Assembly: GCF_028389875.1 (NCBI RefSeq)
Contig: NC_084678.1
Coordinates: forward strand, 16,956,899-17,020,898
Length of the DNA stretch: 64,000 nucleotides
Source of the DNA: Rhea pennata
Lineage: Eukaryota; Chordata; Aves; Rheiformes; Rheidae
Direction of reading: 5' to 3'
The notes under the pieces are model-generated. The model was not told where the DNA came from. It did no database searches and saw only the letters and a program-made list of their open reading frames with translations. Both the position numbers and the translations under genes were made by a program. This document shows positions 1-10,117 of the stretch, piece by piece. Position 1 is the stretch's first letter. Every line of letters begins with the position of its first letter.

Positions 1-1846
1 GCTCACCAGTCACGGGCCACTTCAGCAAGCACCCATTCCAAGCTGAGCACATTAATCCTTGTCATCACTCGACACTCGAGCATGGAAAACGAACAGTCAT
101 TTGGGAGGGAAGGGCACTGAATAACCATTGTTAAATCCTCGAGTTAAACCCAGTGCGTGGAGAACGTGAATTCAGAACAATGAAAACGCTACGGCCACTT
201 TAGTTAGAAACCGATGGATGCTGATATGCTCAAGGCAGTCCACGTCATCTTTTACATCTACTGTGAAGCTGGAACTTTGGTGTCCAACATAGCAGAATCC
301 AAGTGTTTTCCAGGAGGAAAGAGTCACTACAGCAGATTTCTTGAAGACATTTCTCTTCTTGCTTCAGTTCACTGTTGCTCTGTGGTTTCTGAGCCGTGTC
401 TGCAGTAATGCTAAATCACACATGACTTAACTCTAATCATACCTCCTTCAGCCTTAGATTTTCTGATTAGCTTGGCAGTGAAGCAGACGGGCTTCGTCCT
501 TGAAAGTAGGGGAAGCCCCACCCAGACTGACAGCTTTATAATTTTCTTAGAAATAGATAAAAAGAGTGGCATGAAAAGAGCAAAACTTTTCATTAGAAAA
601 ATGACTCATAGAATAAAAGGGATCTGATTTTAACTTAAAAAAATATATCCTTAAGATATTGGTGTGAAATTATTAACAAAAACAAGTCCCACCAGAAACA
701 GAGTTTGATGGAACCACCGTCTTTCCTGGGTAAGGGCTGGCTGCCACCAACACAGAATATAACCTAGGGGAGAAGTTATCCTTCCCATCTGAGGACTATT
801 CACATTGCAGGGAAGGGCATTTTGCTTCCTGGGTTGCCACCAGCATAGCCTGAAGCTCTTCCACAGTCAGGGCTGCATGCTCAGCACAGAGACCTCCTGA
901 GCTGCGTACTCATCTGAGGCCCAGTCTGACCCAGGACTGGGTCCTGAGATTTTTTTTTTTTTTCTAATCTAAAAGCAATCTGTGTTCAATGAGCCACCTA
1001 GGACAGAAAAACTCAAGTAATGATGGCAGAAGCACAAGGTTCCCCACAGAATTGTTCTCAGCTAGAAAGTTTGAGACTCTGTTACTCTGCTGTCTTATTC
1101 CCCCAGTTCTGGCATACTGCTTGTGGAATGATTCAACTTTCCATGCCAAATCAATGGTTTTGCCATAACATGGCCTAGGGATGCTTTAGACTGCTAGCAC
1201 CCATCTCCAAGCTGCCAGTTTTCTGTCTATTCATTACACCAGGGCTGCAAGGCACTACTCTCAACGTAACTGAGATCTCATATAAATCCCATTGCAAGGA
1301 ACAGATGGGAGAGAGCAGTTGAAACAATGTGCTGTTGTTGTTTTCACCCGGCACTAGCATCTGCCTTTTCTGCTCTGCCAGAATGTGCTTGGGACCCTGC
1401 CCCCACTTGCATGTGCTCAGTTGGCTGCTGCAAACACAAGCTACAGTTGATGGCAGGATGTGGGGCTTTCAAAGTCCCTCCTCGGCTGCTATACAGCCAG
1501 CAGTGTTATCACCCAAGTTACTACAGACTCTGAATGGAGGCACTACCACAGTGATAACAGAGGAAAGAAGTGTGCAAGCGAGCAGGGAATCATATTTCTT
1601 GCAGCCAGTCCTTATAAGAGGCTCAGGCTTACTGAATGCTTTCAGGGCTGGACAAACGTATACTCCTTCCCGTCCCAGGAGGGCTCAGCTCAGTAGCATC
1701 TAGTTTTGGAAACTGCTGCTTTTCAGCCCAGTTTTCAAGCTGGACAGACTGAGGCCCAGAGGAGTGGGATGGCTCACCCAGGCTCTGAGGCTGTGAGCTC
1801 AGGGCCTGCTTAGAAGGTCTGCAGCCTAATGCCTTCCTCAGAGAGA
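1..1846. other. Downstream flank and probable 3' UTR of ZGPAT
   Basis: No gene was recognised here. The part next to 1846 must include the ZGPAT 3' UTR, because the gene's stop codon is at 1847-1849 on the minus strand. No perfect AATAAA on the minus strand was seen, so the transcript end is not placed; a weak TATAAA-type variant lies near 533-538. The longest open frames (about 60-125 codons near 1327-1703) have no recognisable protein content. The stretch near 1738-1825 resembles an old MIR-type SINE. Confidence 0.5.
1738..1825 (-). repeat. Possible MIR-type SINE remnant
   Basis: The run containing 'gactgaggcccagagg' followed by a 'ctcacccaggctctgaggct' stretch resembles the core and 3' part of mammalian and amniote MIR elements, which carry an 'actgaggcccagagaggt...cccaaggtcaca' block. 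The match is by eye and diverged. Confidence 0.3.
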
Positions 1847-1985
1847 CTAGAACTCAGTCATTTTTTTGTGTGTGTCTGCTTTCTTCTGCTCCCGCTGTAG
1901 ACTGGCTTCCTGGGCCTGCAGCTGTCCCAGCTGTTTGTGAGCATTAGCAAGTTTCTCCTCCAGCTGAGCTGTAGCAACGCTGTGC
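1847..1985 (-). CDS. ZGPAT: ZGPAT coding exon 6 (C-terminus)
   Basis: It completes R490 and encodes residues 491-535 ([20 protein letters not shown], then a coiled coil, ending [10 protein letters not shown]). The heptad-like Leu/Gln pattern and the MTEF end match human ZGPAT. Acceptor TTTTCAG|GCACAG. The stop is TAG at 1847-1849. Confidence 0.95.
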
Positions 1986-4900
1986 CTGAAAAGCAAGAGG
2001 TGTTAAAACAGTATCATCCTGTGTGCTAAGAGCAAAGGTCTGCCATCACCCCTGAAGGGAGCCCCTTTCCTATGGGACCAGTGCAAGCATAGTGCTGAAA
2101 TCCAGGAAGTACCTGATGCGCAGTACAACATGAGTTAGAAAACATACAGGTCTTCTTGTGACCCTCAACAGCAACATGTGGAGATGATCATGGGAAAGAA
2201 AGGGCTCCAGTACCTTTCCTCAAAAAGCTCCTCTCCCACAGCTTGAATTTCACTCAAAGAACCCCAGACAAACATGCTCATAACCGAGCTGGTCTGAAGA
2301 GCTCATTAAAGGCTCTGTTCTCTACCTCCCCTTACATCTCATCCACATGTTTCATCTGTTCCTGCAACACCTGATTTGAATCCCATCTCTTCCCAGAAGG
2401 GCCAAGAATGATCATTTTATCCAGCAGCCCCAAAGAGGAATTTTTCCTACCGTCCAATGTTGCGTGCCAAGGCCTGCTGGATTCCTCTGATATCCTTCTG
2501 CGTCTGCTCAATCTTTTCCATTGTTTGGAAGAGGCGGACGCTCAGGGCCTTCTTGGTGCTTTTGCTAGCGTGGTAGATCTCTTTGCTGTTCCTCTGTGGC
2601 AACGCTGTTCCTCCAGCTTTCTCTCCAGTGCTCTTCCCCCGCAGTTTCTCATTCAAAAAATCAAACACATTGCGGGAAGCCTTACGGCTGCCCGCAGGGG
2701 ACTGGCCAGCACTATTTCCCTTTCCCTGGCACTTCTTCAGTTTGCCTGGATTCAGCTTCCCCTGCTTCTTCTTCTGAAGCACCTCAGCACACTGGTCAAG
2801 GGACTTCCCTCGAGGAAGCACTACAGCCTGCACTGGCTCCACTCGTCCCTCAGAATTCTTCCCCAAACCTGAGGAGGAGAGGCCACGAGGAAAGACATCA
2901 AGCCATTACCACAAGAACATCCCAAATCACCTCGACAAAAACTGCAACTGACAGTCACAAGCTTAGAACAAGCATATTGGCTTTTGAGGTACAAAGTCAT
3001 AACTATCATCAAAGTCAAGCGGGGGCAGCAAGGGCCACAGATGTTTATGATGGATGCTATGACAGGAGCCTTCTGCAGCAGAACATAAGTGATAAAAAAA
3101 AAAATCCAAGGCCATGCATTGGGCTAGTTTCTATGAAACGTCACATTCAGCTTCACAGGCCAGGTTCTCCTTAAAACTGGTTTGGTTCCTCTGAAAGAAC
3201 TAGAGACAAATGCAAGTAGCAGACCAGCCTCCTAAAACCACCAAGGCTCAGTACATTTTGTACAGTGAGAAGCTAGTTCAGCAGGCTTTGAAATCTGTGT
3301 TTAAGAGCCAGAGGATGCTTTAACATAGACATCAGAAGCTTCACAGCTCTGTTCTCTTCTACCTGAAGTCCTTGAACATCTCATAACAGTTCTCATGGTT
3401 TTAATCATGAGCTTGACTGTGGTTCTAATTTTTGCTGTTACTATACACCTATTGGTGCAAACATGTCCCAGTACTTAGACGAAATGTCCCTTCTCACTTT
3501 CTAACAGTTCCATTAGGTGTGATTCATCACAGTCTGAGTCTTATCTAAAAGGCCCTGCAGTAAAGGAGTTTTAACTTCATGCAAAATCTTGCTCTTTGTA
3601 ACCAGCTCCTGGGAACTATCATAAGATCAAAGTTATAAGGCAGGCAAATAAATTCAAGCCCTCACATGACTAGGACCATCTTCTCCCCTTACCTTTTCCA
3701 AATTCATATCCCATCTGAGCAAGCAGTTTGGAGCCAATGCCACGAGTATGGGCTTCCCAGCCGCCAAAAGAGGAACTGCAAGCTGGAGTCCATTCCCCAT
3801 TTTCTGGCATGCTTGAATCTATCACTGTGGCACAGAAGAGACAGATTAGTGAAACACAAACAAAACTGCTATGTGAAACCTTCAGCTGAGGGTAAGGGAG
3901 GCACACGCAACACAAAAACCACTCACAAGGCAGTGATTTACTGCACATATGATCACAGAATGGTTGAGGTTGGATGGGACCTCTGGAGATCACCTAGTTC
4001 AACCCCCCTGTTCAAGGGTTGCATCCAGGCAGGTTCTGAATATCTTCAAAGGAGATTCCACAACCTCTCTGAGCAACCTGTTCCAGTGCTCTGACACTCT
4101 TACAGTAAAGAAATTCCTCCTCATTTCAGGCAGAACTTCCTGTGGTTCAGTTTGTGCCCATTGCCTCTTGTCCTCTTGCTTGGCACCACTGAAAAGAGCC
4201 TGGCCCTATCTTCTGGACACCCACCCTTAAGGTATTTGTGTACATTGATAAGATTCCCTCTCAGTTTTCTCTTCTCCAGGCTGAACAGGCCCAGCTCTTG
4301 CAGGCTTTCCTCATAAGAGAGACGCTTCATTCCTCTGATCATCTTCATAGCCCTATGCTGGACTTTCTCCAGTAGTTCCATGTCTTTCTTGTACTGGGGA
4401 GCGCCGAACAGGACACTGTACTCCAGAAGAGGCCTCACCAGGGCTGAGTAGAGGGGCAGGATCACCTCCCACTGATCTTATAGTTCCAGGGTGAAGAATC
4501 CAGAAGTTTTTATGCTTCTTTGCCTTACTCCTGGGATGATCACAGAGAGTGACATACTTCACCAGCGTAGTCATTGCCTCATTTAGCATTGAGTCTACTG
4601 CAAGCATCATTCCACACTTCCAGCTCACTTTTCTAGTATGAGGCTCCTCTAGGACACTATGCTAGTTTTGTATTATTAGCATCAATAATCTCAATTAGGC
4701 TAAATTTAAAGAGCTCTAGGACACAGCTTTGTCCCAGGGAAGTAATTGAGACAGTAGCACAGGAAGGGTGTTGCCTGTGTAATCTTAAAGAAGATACTCG
4801 GGCTCCCTCTGTGTCAGCTTTTGACAGTAAAACAGGGCAGGTCTGTTACTCCTACTTCACCGAGGCACTGGGAGGACCAAATACTTGCAATTACTGTGAT

Positions 4901-7900
4901 CTTGTATTCTAATGTCATGGAGCTGCATGAAGCTGTCAGAGAGATGAGGAAGCCTTCCTATTTATTTATTTATTTGCTCAACTCAGTCAGTCACATTAAA
5001 AAAAAAAAGACCCACACAGCTTGGAACCTACCTACCTGTAATTAATACCCTCTACTTTCATTTGTTGGGAGTTGCCATGGAAACCTCCAACTTTCATTAG
5101 CCCAGTAAAGTAACTTGCATGAAACAAAGACTGCAGTTAGCAATTGTAACATAAGAGATGCTTAATGTTCTCTGCTATCTTTCAGCAAAATATAGAGAGA
5201 TTATATCAACTCTTTCATCAGAGATGAGACACTTGTAATGAAAGCTTCAAGCCAGGAGAGTAATTCAGTATATCCCAGAGAGGAGGGCAAACCTGAATCA
5301 CAGGCTGTTTTTGCTCCTCATTCTCTACCTTTAGCATAACCAGAATCATCAACGCTATCTTCATCAGACTCAGCAGAGGAATCACCATCTTCACTTCGTA
5401 AAGGGGGAATGATACCATCTCCTTCTACGACAGCTTCCTTTAGCAGCAGGGAATCAAACTTCACGGTGTAGTAGCCACTGTCGATGTCTACAGAAGAAAA
5501 AGCAACAGATAAGAGTTCAAGCATGCAATATGCAGCTGGTAGAATGCTTTCCACAGCAGATTTAGCTTCAGAGGGAGAGGAGGAAGGCCCAAGGAACATG
5601 TATTAAAAAAAATCCTTTTTTTCTTTTTGCTTGAGATTTCTGTCTAAAAGTATCCACTGTGATGAAGAGCTATTTCTACAGTGCCTGTTTTGATACTTAG
5701 AGACTTATTTCTAGAAGTAATGAAAGAGGGGCTGCAGAGAAATTGAATTACAGAATTGCAGAATGGTTAAGGTTGGAAAGGACCTCTAGAGACCATCTAC
5801 AATCCCTCTGCTCAAGCAGGGTCACCTAGAGCACATTGCACAGGATCACATCCAGGCAGGTTTTAAATACCTCCAGAGAAGGAGACTCCACAACCTCTCT
5901 GGGCAACCTGCTCCAGTGCTCTGTCACTCTCACAGTAAAGAGGTTTTTACTCATATTCAGACAGAACTTCTTGTGTTTCAGTTTTTGCCCGTTGCCTCTT
6001 GTCCTATCACTTGGCACCTCTGAAAAATGTGTGGCCCCATCCTCTGGGGACCCTCCCTTAAGATATCTGTAGATATTGATAAGATCCCCTCTCGGTCTTC
6101 TCTTCTCCAGGCTAAACAGAGCCACCTCTTGCAGCCTTCCCTCATCAGTGAGATGCTCCAGTCCTCTAATCATCTTCATAGCCCTACGCTGGACTCTTAA
6201 GAGAAGGCAGACTTTTCCCTCAGGCTTAGCAATAGTCAAAGGAAGAAGCAAAGCAGGAATAAACCCCCACCCTGACCAGGACACAAAGGAACCTAAAGAA
6301 GCCTGTATTAGCAGCTGACAAGCAGGGCCAACTCCCTTAGCTTTTCTTTCAACAAGAGCAGATTATTGCAATTCTAGCATTCATGCAAGTTCCCGTAATA
6401 CCCATCTTTTTTCCTACCAGTGCAGCTAATTACTATCTAGCATTTTTATTCTCATACTCCTGCTCCTATGTTACCTTTTTGTCTAACGCTCTTGTTTCCT
6501 AACCTCCTCCCATCCTAAGACCTACAAAACTCAGAATATTTTCTCAGCTATTTCCAGATTTTCAGTTCAGGCCTGTAACAACCTAGTCAACTTTTTCAAT
6601 CATCAAACAAAATAGTCAACTATTTTATTTCATTTAAGCATCCACGTTTACCCTCCATATAGCAGCCTGACAAAACACACTAAAACAAGACTCACCAGTT
6701 ATTTTTGCAGTATACCATATTCCATCACTGTGTTTTGCTAGGCAGGCCGAGCCCACCTCCAGAGTGCTCAGATTGGGCTCCTGAAATGGCTGAAGCTCTT
6801 CCACAGACACCACTTGCCCATGGGAATACCTGCCAGGGATGGTGGAAGAAGAATCATATCTACCCCACTTGGAAAGGGTTTAAATAAAACTTCCTTCCCT
6901 CAATAAAGAAAATATGAGCCAGTTGTCAGCATTGATGAATCTTCACCAATAATTACCAAAGTTTTATCACACACTATTTCAACTATACAAGATATTCTTC
7001 AATTTTCATCTTGAAGACATTATTTATGTCATTTGTCAATGCATTCCATCCTGCAAAACAAAGCTCTTCTTGCTAGTGACATGCCCAGTAAAATATTTCA
7101 CAGATTATTTGATAAACAGGATCACACAGAAATGTAGGTCTCTAGTCCAAACTCCTGCTCAAAGCAGGACCAGCTTCATAGACATATCACGTTGCCCAGG
7201 GCCTTATCTAGTTAAATTTTGAAAATCTCCAAAGACAGAGACTCCACAACCTCTCTGTGCAATCTGTATGCATGCACTATCTACAAACTAACTTAAAAAA
7301 AAACAAAAAAAATCCATGTTGATTAATTATTAATTTAGCTACTCAATGAAGTTGGTAGAATCTCTGCATTTTCCCACGGGATTTAGCATATCACCTCTGT
7401 ATTAGCTCAAGAAAGCTGTCAAACTGTTTGATGCACTGTTTATCATGTTATAGTTTAAAAACAGAAAGAAAAATATTTGGCAAAATTCCACTTGGTTCAA
7501 AAGCCAAACATGGTACTTTCAGAAGAGTTTTCTTCCTTTGCATGGCCAGGCTTTAGCACAAAGAAGGCCATAAACTTCCTCCCACCCCTTTCTTTTTTAC
7601 CGACAGTTCTCTTTAAATCTGCATTTGTCATCCAAGAAGAACGGACACGGCTTCAAAGACTTGTGAGTTGGATAGAGATACAGCACTCTGACGCCTGCAC
7701 TGCCATCTTCCAAGTATTCCGTGCCCACAATCATGGCATTATGGTACTCCAGGGTCCCCCAAGAACTATAGTATGGGGCTTTAACCTTCATCCCACTCAA
7801 TTCCTCCTCCTCTTCCTCTTCTTCACTGTACTTTGATTCACTTTTCTCATCAGTTTCTTCATCTCTCTGTGATGACAGCTCATCATTAGTAGCTGAAGGT

Positions 7901-8226
7901 TTGTCCTCAGTTCCAAGCTCAGCAATAGCTTCCTTAAAAGCAGCATATTCCTCATCTTGGGCAGAATTGTCTAGGTTGGCCTCCTGCTCTAGGGGACCTA
8001 CAGGAGAGGAGGAGGATGCACTTGTATCTAATGTAGCAAGAAGTTTGCTCTTTTTAATAGACACCAGGCTAGATTCAGTCAGTTCTATCAGCTGCTTTAA
8101 GTCTTCCTGCAACTGAATCAAGTCCGTTTGCTGCGACGGGTCAAGGCCGGCCCCCAAGGCCAGCTCTACTTGCTGCAGCTGGGCACTATAGGTGTGAATT
8201 GCTGCCTCCAGGCTCTCTTCATCCAT
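1847..8226 (-). CDS. ZGPAT: ZGPAT: zinc finger CCCH-type and G-patch domain protein (complete, 6 coding exons)
   Basis: Coding exons, in order on the minus strand: 8226-7601, 6829-6696, 5487-5329, 3824-3693, 2868-2451, 1985-1847. They sum to 1608 bases, 535 residues plus stop, close to the human protein (about 531). The family is a nuclear sequence-specific repressor that binds DNA through its CCCH finger and recruits the NuRD complex, EGFR being the known target; this role is family knowledge. Visible parts: an N-terminal helical region starting [13 protein letters not shown]; a Ser- and Glu-rich acidic linker; a CCCH finger with C194, C202, C208 and H212, whose junction falls inside R209; a Tudor-like segment around 238-290 (inference); a second acidic Ser/Asp patch near 288-302; a G-patch near 333-379 (Gly 335, 337, 345, 349, 351, 353); and a C-terminal coiled coil (about 440-535) ending in KKMTEF. 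The ATG at 8226-8224 is chosen because it aligns with the human start. Confidence 0.97.
2451..2868 (-). CDS. ZGPAT: ZGPAT coding exon 5 (end of G-patch, basic linker, coiled coil)
   Basis: It completes G351 and encodes residues 352-489. [20 protein letters not shown] closes the G-patch. A Lys-rich linker follows, then [14 protein letters not shown] and a helical stretch ([20 protein letters not shown]). Acceptor TCCTCAG|GTTTGG, donor TTGGACG|GTAGGA, phase 2. Confidence 0.96.
3693..3824 (-). CDS. ZGPAT: ZGPAT coding exon 4 (first part of G-patch)
   Basis: It completes V307 and encodes residues 308-350. The block [20 protein letters not shown] and the following YEFGK are the N-terminal half of the G-patch, with its invariant glycines. 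Acceptor GCCACAG|TGATAG, donor AAAAG|GTAAGG. Confidence 0.96.
3949..4472 (-). repeat. CR1 LINE, 5'-truncated, with an open 114-codon RT tail (ZGPAT intron 3)
   Basis: The minus strand encodes a CR1 reverse-transcriptase C-terminus ([62 protein letters not shown]) that is open from 4465 to 4121. The 3' end is near 3949, where the plus strand reads 'gatcacagaatggttgagg', the reverse complement of the CR1 tail. It lies in the same orientation as the 5748-6197 copy. The short uninterrupted frame suggests a relatively young insertion (inference). Confidence 0.92.
5329..5487 (-). CDS. ZGPAT: ZGPAT coding exon 3
   Basis: It completes D254 and encodes residues 255-306 ([19 protein letters not shown] through DDSGYAK). 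The GYYTVKFDS block is nearly identical to human and forms the end of the Tudor-like segment; after it comes a Ser/Asp/Glu-rich patch. Acceptor TTCTGTAG|ACATCG, donor AAAG|GTAGAG. Confidence 0.96.
5748..6197 (-). repeat. CR1 LINE, 5'-truncated, 3' end of the reverse transcriptase region (ZGPAT intron 2)
   Basis: Read on the minus strand this encodes a recognisable CR1 reverse-transcriptase C-terminus ([62 protein letters not shown]), followed by the CR1 3' UTR. The 3' end lies at about 5748, where the plus strand reads 'cagaatggttaaggttgg'. The 5' break is near 6197. It is an inactive fossil fragment. Confidence 0.92.
6696..6829 (-). CDS. ZGPAT: ZGPAT coding exon 2
   Basis: It completes R209 and encodes residues 210-253 ([15 protein letters not shown] to WYTAKIT). 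It supplies H212, the last zinc ligand of the CCCH finger, as YSH where human has FSH. Acceptor GGCAG|GTATTCC, donor ACTG|GTGAGT, phase 1 out. The exon is too short to stand out as a long open frame, but it is fixed by homology and frame. Confidence 0.95.
7105..7270 (-). repeat. Old CR1 LINE fragment (ZGPAT intron 1)
   Basis: The plus strand reads 'ggatcacacagaaatgtagg', then 'ctctagtccaaactcctgctcaa' and 'gactccacaacctctctg'. These are reverse-complement blocks of the avian CR1 3' end, so the element's sense strand is minus. It is shorter and more diverged than the two CR1 copies near 4.2 and 6 kb. Confidence 0.75.
7601..8226 (-). CDS. ZGPAT: ZGPAT coding exon 1
   Basis: Codons 1-208 plus two bases of R209. 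It encodes the N-terminal helices, the acidic linker with a run of eight Glu, the block [16 protein letters not shown], and three Cys of the zinc finger (CPFFLDDKC, then KENC). Donor TGTCG|GTAAAA, phase 2. A GTG in frame nine bases upstream of the ATG is not needed as a start. Confidence 0.96.
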
Positions 8227-8724
8227 TATCAGCACAACGAAGCCACGTCTAACTGTGACCTTTCTGGGAATTCAGAACATTTTCAACCAGGTTACTTAAA
8301 ATGATGAACAGGTCTTTGTCCGCAGCCGCCACCGGCTAATCGCCGTCCTGCTGCTTCCCGCGGAGGAGGCCTGAGGCGGCACCTGCAGCGAGGGACATTG
8401 GACGGCGCGTTACCGCGGGCCGCCGCCCTGCGGCAAGGGCGCCTGGCTCGGCCCAAGCGCTCGGGGCCGGCGCAGCGCCACAGCCATCACCGCCACCCGC
8501 CGCTCTCGCGTCCCCCCCGCCACCGGGCGCGGCCGACCACCCGCCTCACTCACCCCCCGACTCCCCCCTTCTTCCTGGGGCACCGCCATGACACCCCGCC
8601 GGCTTCCGGTCTTCCACGCCACCCTACTTCCGGCCTCTCTAGCCGACGCGTTTGGCAGTTTCGTCTAGGAGACTTCCCCCACTGCGCAAGCGCGGGGGGG
8701 GGGGCGCGGCCACCAGGGCGCTGG

Positions 8725-8743
8725 GCATTCTGGGAGTCGCAGT
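8725..8743 (-). promoter_or_regulatory. ZNF143/THAP11-type element (minus orientation)
   Basis: On the minus strand it reads ACTGCGACTCCCAGAATGC, which fits the ACTACAATTCCCAGAATGC consensus with a few changes. It faces opposite to the copy 40 bases to the right. Confidence 0.75.
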
Positions 8744-8782
8744 TCCCCCGGGGGGGCGCGGCGCTCCGGCCGCCGCGCGAGA

Positions 8783-8802
8783 ACTACACTTCCCAGGGTG
8801 CC
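8783..8802 (+). promoter_or_regulatory. ZNF143/THAP11-type element (plus orientation)
   Basis: ACTACACTTCCCAGGGTGCC is a near-consensus ZNF143/Ronin site, with the ACTAC extension intact. It lies about 80 bases upstream of the inferred first ARFRP1 donor. Confidence 0.8.
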
Positions 8803-8882
8803 CCGCGGCGGCCGGGCGCCGGCGGCCTGTGCCGAGGGGGAGCGCTGAGGCGCGGGGGCCCGGGCGGTGTCTCCGGTGCCCG
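8803..8882 (+). other. ARFRP1: Probable non-coding first exon of ARFRP1 (end at 8882)
   Basis: A good donor, GGTGCCCG|GTGAGG, lies at 8882/8883 inside the CpG island. The next plausible acceptor is TTGCAG at 10012-10017, just before the ATG exon. The 5' end of this exon is not known; the start given is only a lower bound set by the ZNF143-type site. Inferred, without transcript support. Confidence 0.5.
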
Positions 8883-10017
8883 GTGAGGGGCTGCGGGTCT
8901 CGGGCTCCGTCCTCAGCGCTCGGGCGCGTGGAGAGAGCGGGGAGCCGCAGGGCGCTGCCGGGCCCGGCCGCGGTGGGGCTCACGCCGGGCCCCGCGGGCT
9001 GGGGGGGGGGCCTGTGCGGTGCCCGGGCCGCGCCGGGCCGGTGGCGGCGGGCAGGGCCGAAAGGGGAGTGGGCCGCGGGGTCAGGGCCTGGCGCCGTCCT
9101 GTGCAGCCGGGGGGGAAGGGTCCGCGCTCGACGGCCGTGCCGCGGAGGGCCTTGCCCTCACGGCGCTCCAGCCTGGGAAGTCCCTTACACCGAGGCGGGA
9201 ATCGTTTTTTACCCGCTTCCCCACCTCCCTCCTTCAGGCGATTTTATCTCCCTTCAGAATGGTTGTTTATCTGCACGCTTGCTCAAAGGCCGTTGCCTCT
9301 GAAGTTTGTTGCCTTGTGGTTCCCCGCATCCCTTTAAACCGAGGGGTCGTTGCGATGGGGAATGAGTCGGCTGTGGCGCATGGTGCTGGCACTTCTGCAC
9401 CTTAGCAAATCTCTGCCTTGCTTGTGTAAATCCAACAAGAGGATGTGCCTGGACAGGGCTTGTCACTTCAGTCTGATTTTCAGTCTTGTGTTTTTGGCTC
9501 ATCACTATTCTTGTCTTCATGGTATTGTAAGATGATAAAATACTTGAATTGTGAATACTGAAACAGAAGGCTGTTGCTGGAAAATGTGTAAATTAAGACA
9601 GGTAGTCTTTTTTTACAAGTTTTTAAAAGTAATATGCTTCCTGCTCAGTTTCACCCTTAAAGATCCCATGATACAGCTGTATGGATGGGGTCTGTCCAGC
9701 ATCTTCTCACTCAAAATACCCATTCTGTGTATTTGTATGCAGTTGACTTCATTTTATGGACCATGTATATACTCTGAAAGGGGAGTAAATAGCGGTAAGC
9801 TCTGTGCAAGATGACTTTCTGCGTGTATGCATTTAAAAATCTTATTTTTTTCCCCGATGACCTTGGATCTATGATTTGTCCTGGGGTTACCTAAATATGA
9901 GAGTTACTGATAAAAGAATAACACAACTTATTTCTGTAGTGCTAAAAAAGCTTACATTGCAGAATGAGACTTCCGGAAATGACCTATTTATTAATGATTT
10001 CTTGGCATCTGTTGCAG

Positions 10018-10117
10018 GAGCAGGATGTATACTCTGTTGTCTGGACTCTATAAATACATGTTCCAGAGGGATGAGTACTGCGTCTTGATCCTTGGTTTGG
10101 ACAATGCTGGTAAAACA
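10018..10117 (+). CDS. ARFRP1: ARFRP1 first coding exon (P-loop)
   Basis: The acceptor TTGCAG is followed at once by GAGCAG, then GATG, so the exon could start at 10018 or 10024; both lie in the 5' UTR. The ATG is at 10025. It encodes residues 1-31, including GLDNAGKT. Donor ACA|GTAAGT, phase 0. Confidence 0.96.

Larger units (their letters stand above)
1986..7600 (-). other. ZGPAT: ZGPAT introns 1-5
   Basis: The five introns are 6830-7600, 5488-6695, 3825-5328, 2869-3692 and 1986-2450. The first three each hold a CR1 fragment in the same orientation. Intron 3 also has an ATTTA-rich stretch near 4962-4975 and an A-run near 4999. Nothing else was recognised in them. Confidence 0.85.
8320..9180. 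promoter_or_regulatory. Bidirectional CpG-island promoter of ZGPAT and ARFRP1
   Basis: A dense CpG stretch with no TATA box lies between the ATG of ZGPAT (8226, minus) and the first donor of ARFRP1 (plus). Visible motifs: ETS-type ACTTCCGG at 8626-8633 and GCTTCCGG near 8601-8608; an NRF1-like TGCGCAAGCGC at 8683-8693; and two ZNF143/THAP11-type elements at 8725-8743 and 8783-8802. These are typical of divergent housekeeping promoters. The exact start sites cannot be read from sequence. Confidence 0.88.

Noticed and set aside
8227-8235. Upstream GTG as start of ZGPAT (adding MLI)
   Set aside because: The ATG at 8226 aligns with the human start, and a GTG start is not expected here.
8398-9405. 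Several long open frames (up to about 216 codons) on both strands
   Set aside because: They lie in the CpG-island promoter, where high GC removes stop codons; the translations are Pro/Arg/Gly/Ala-rich with no known domain.
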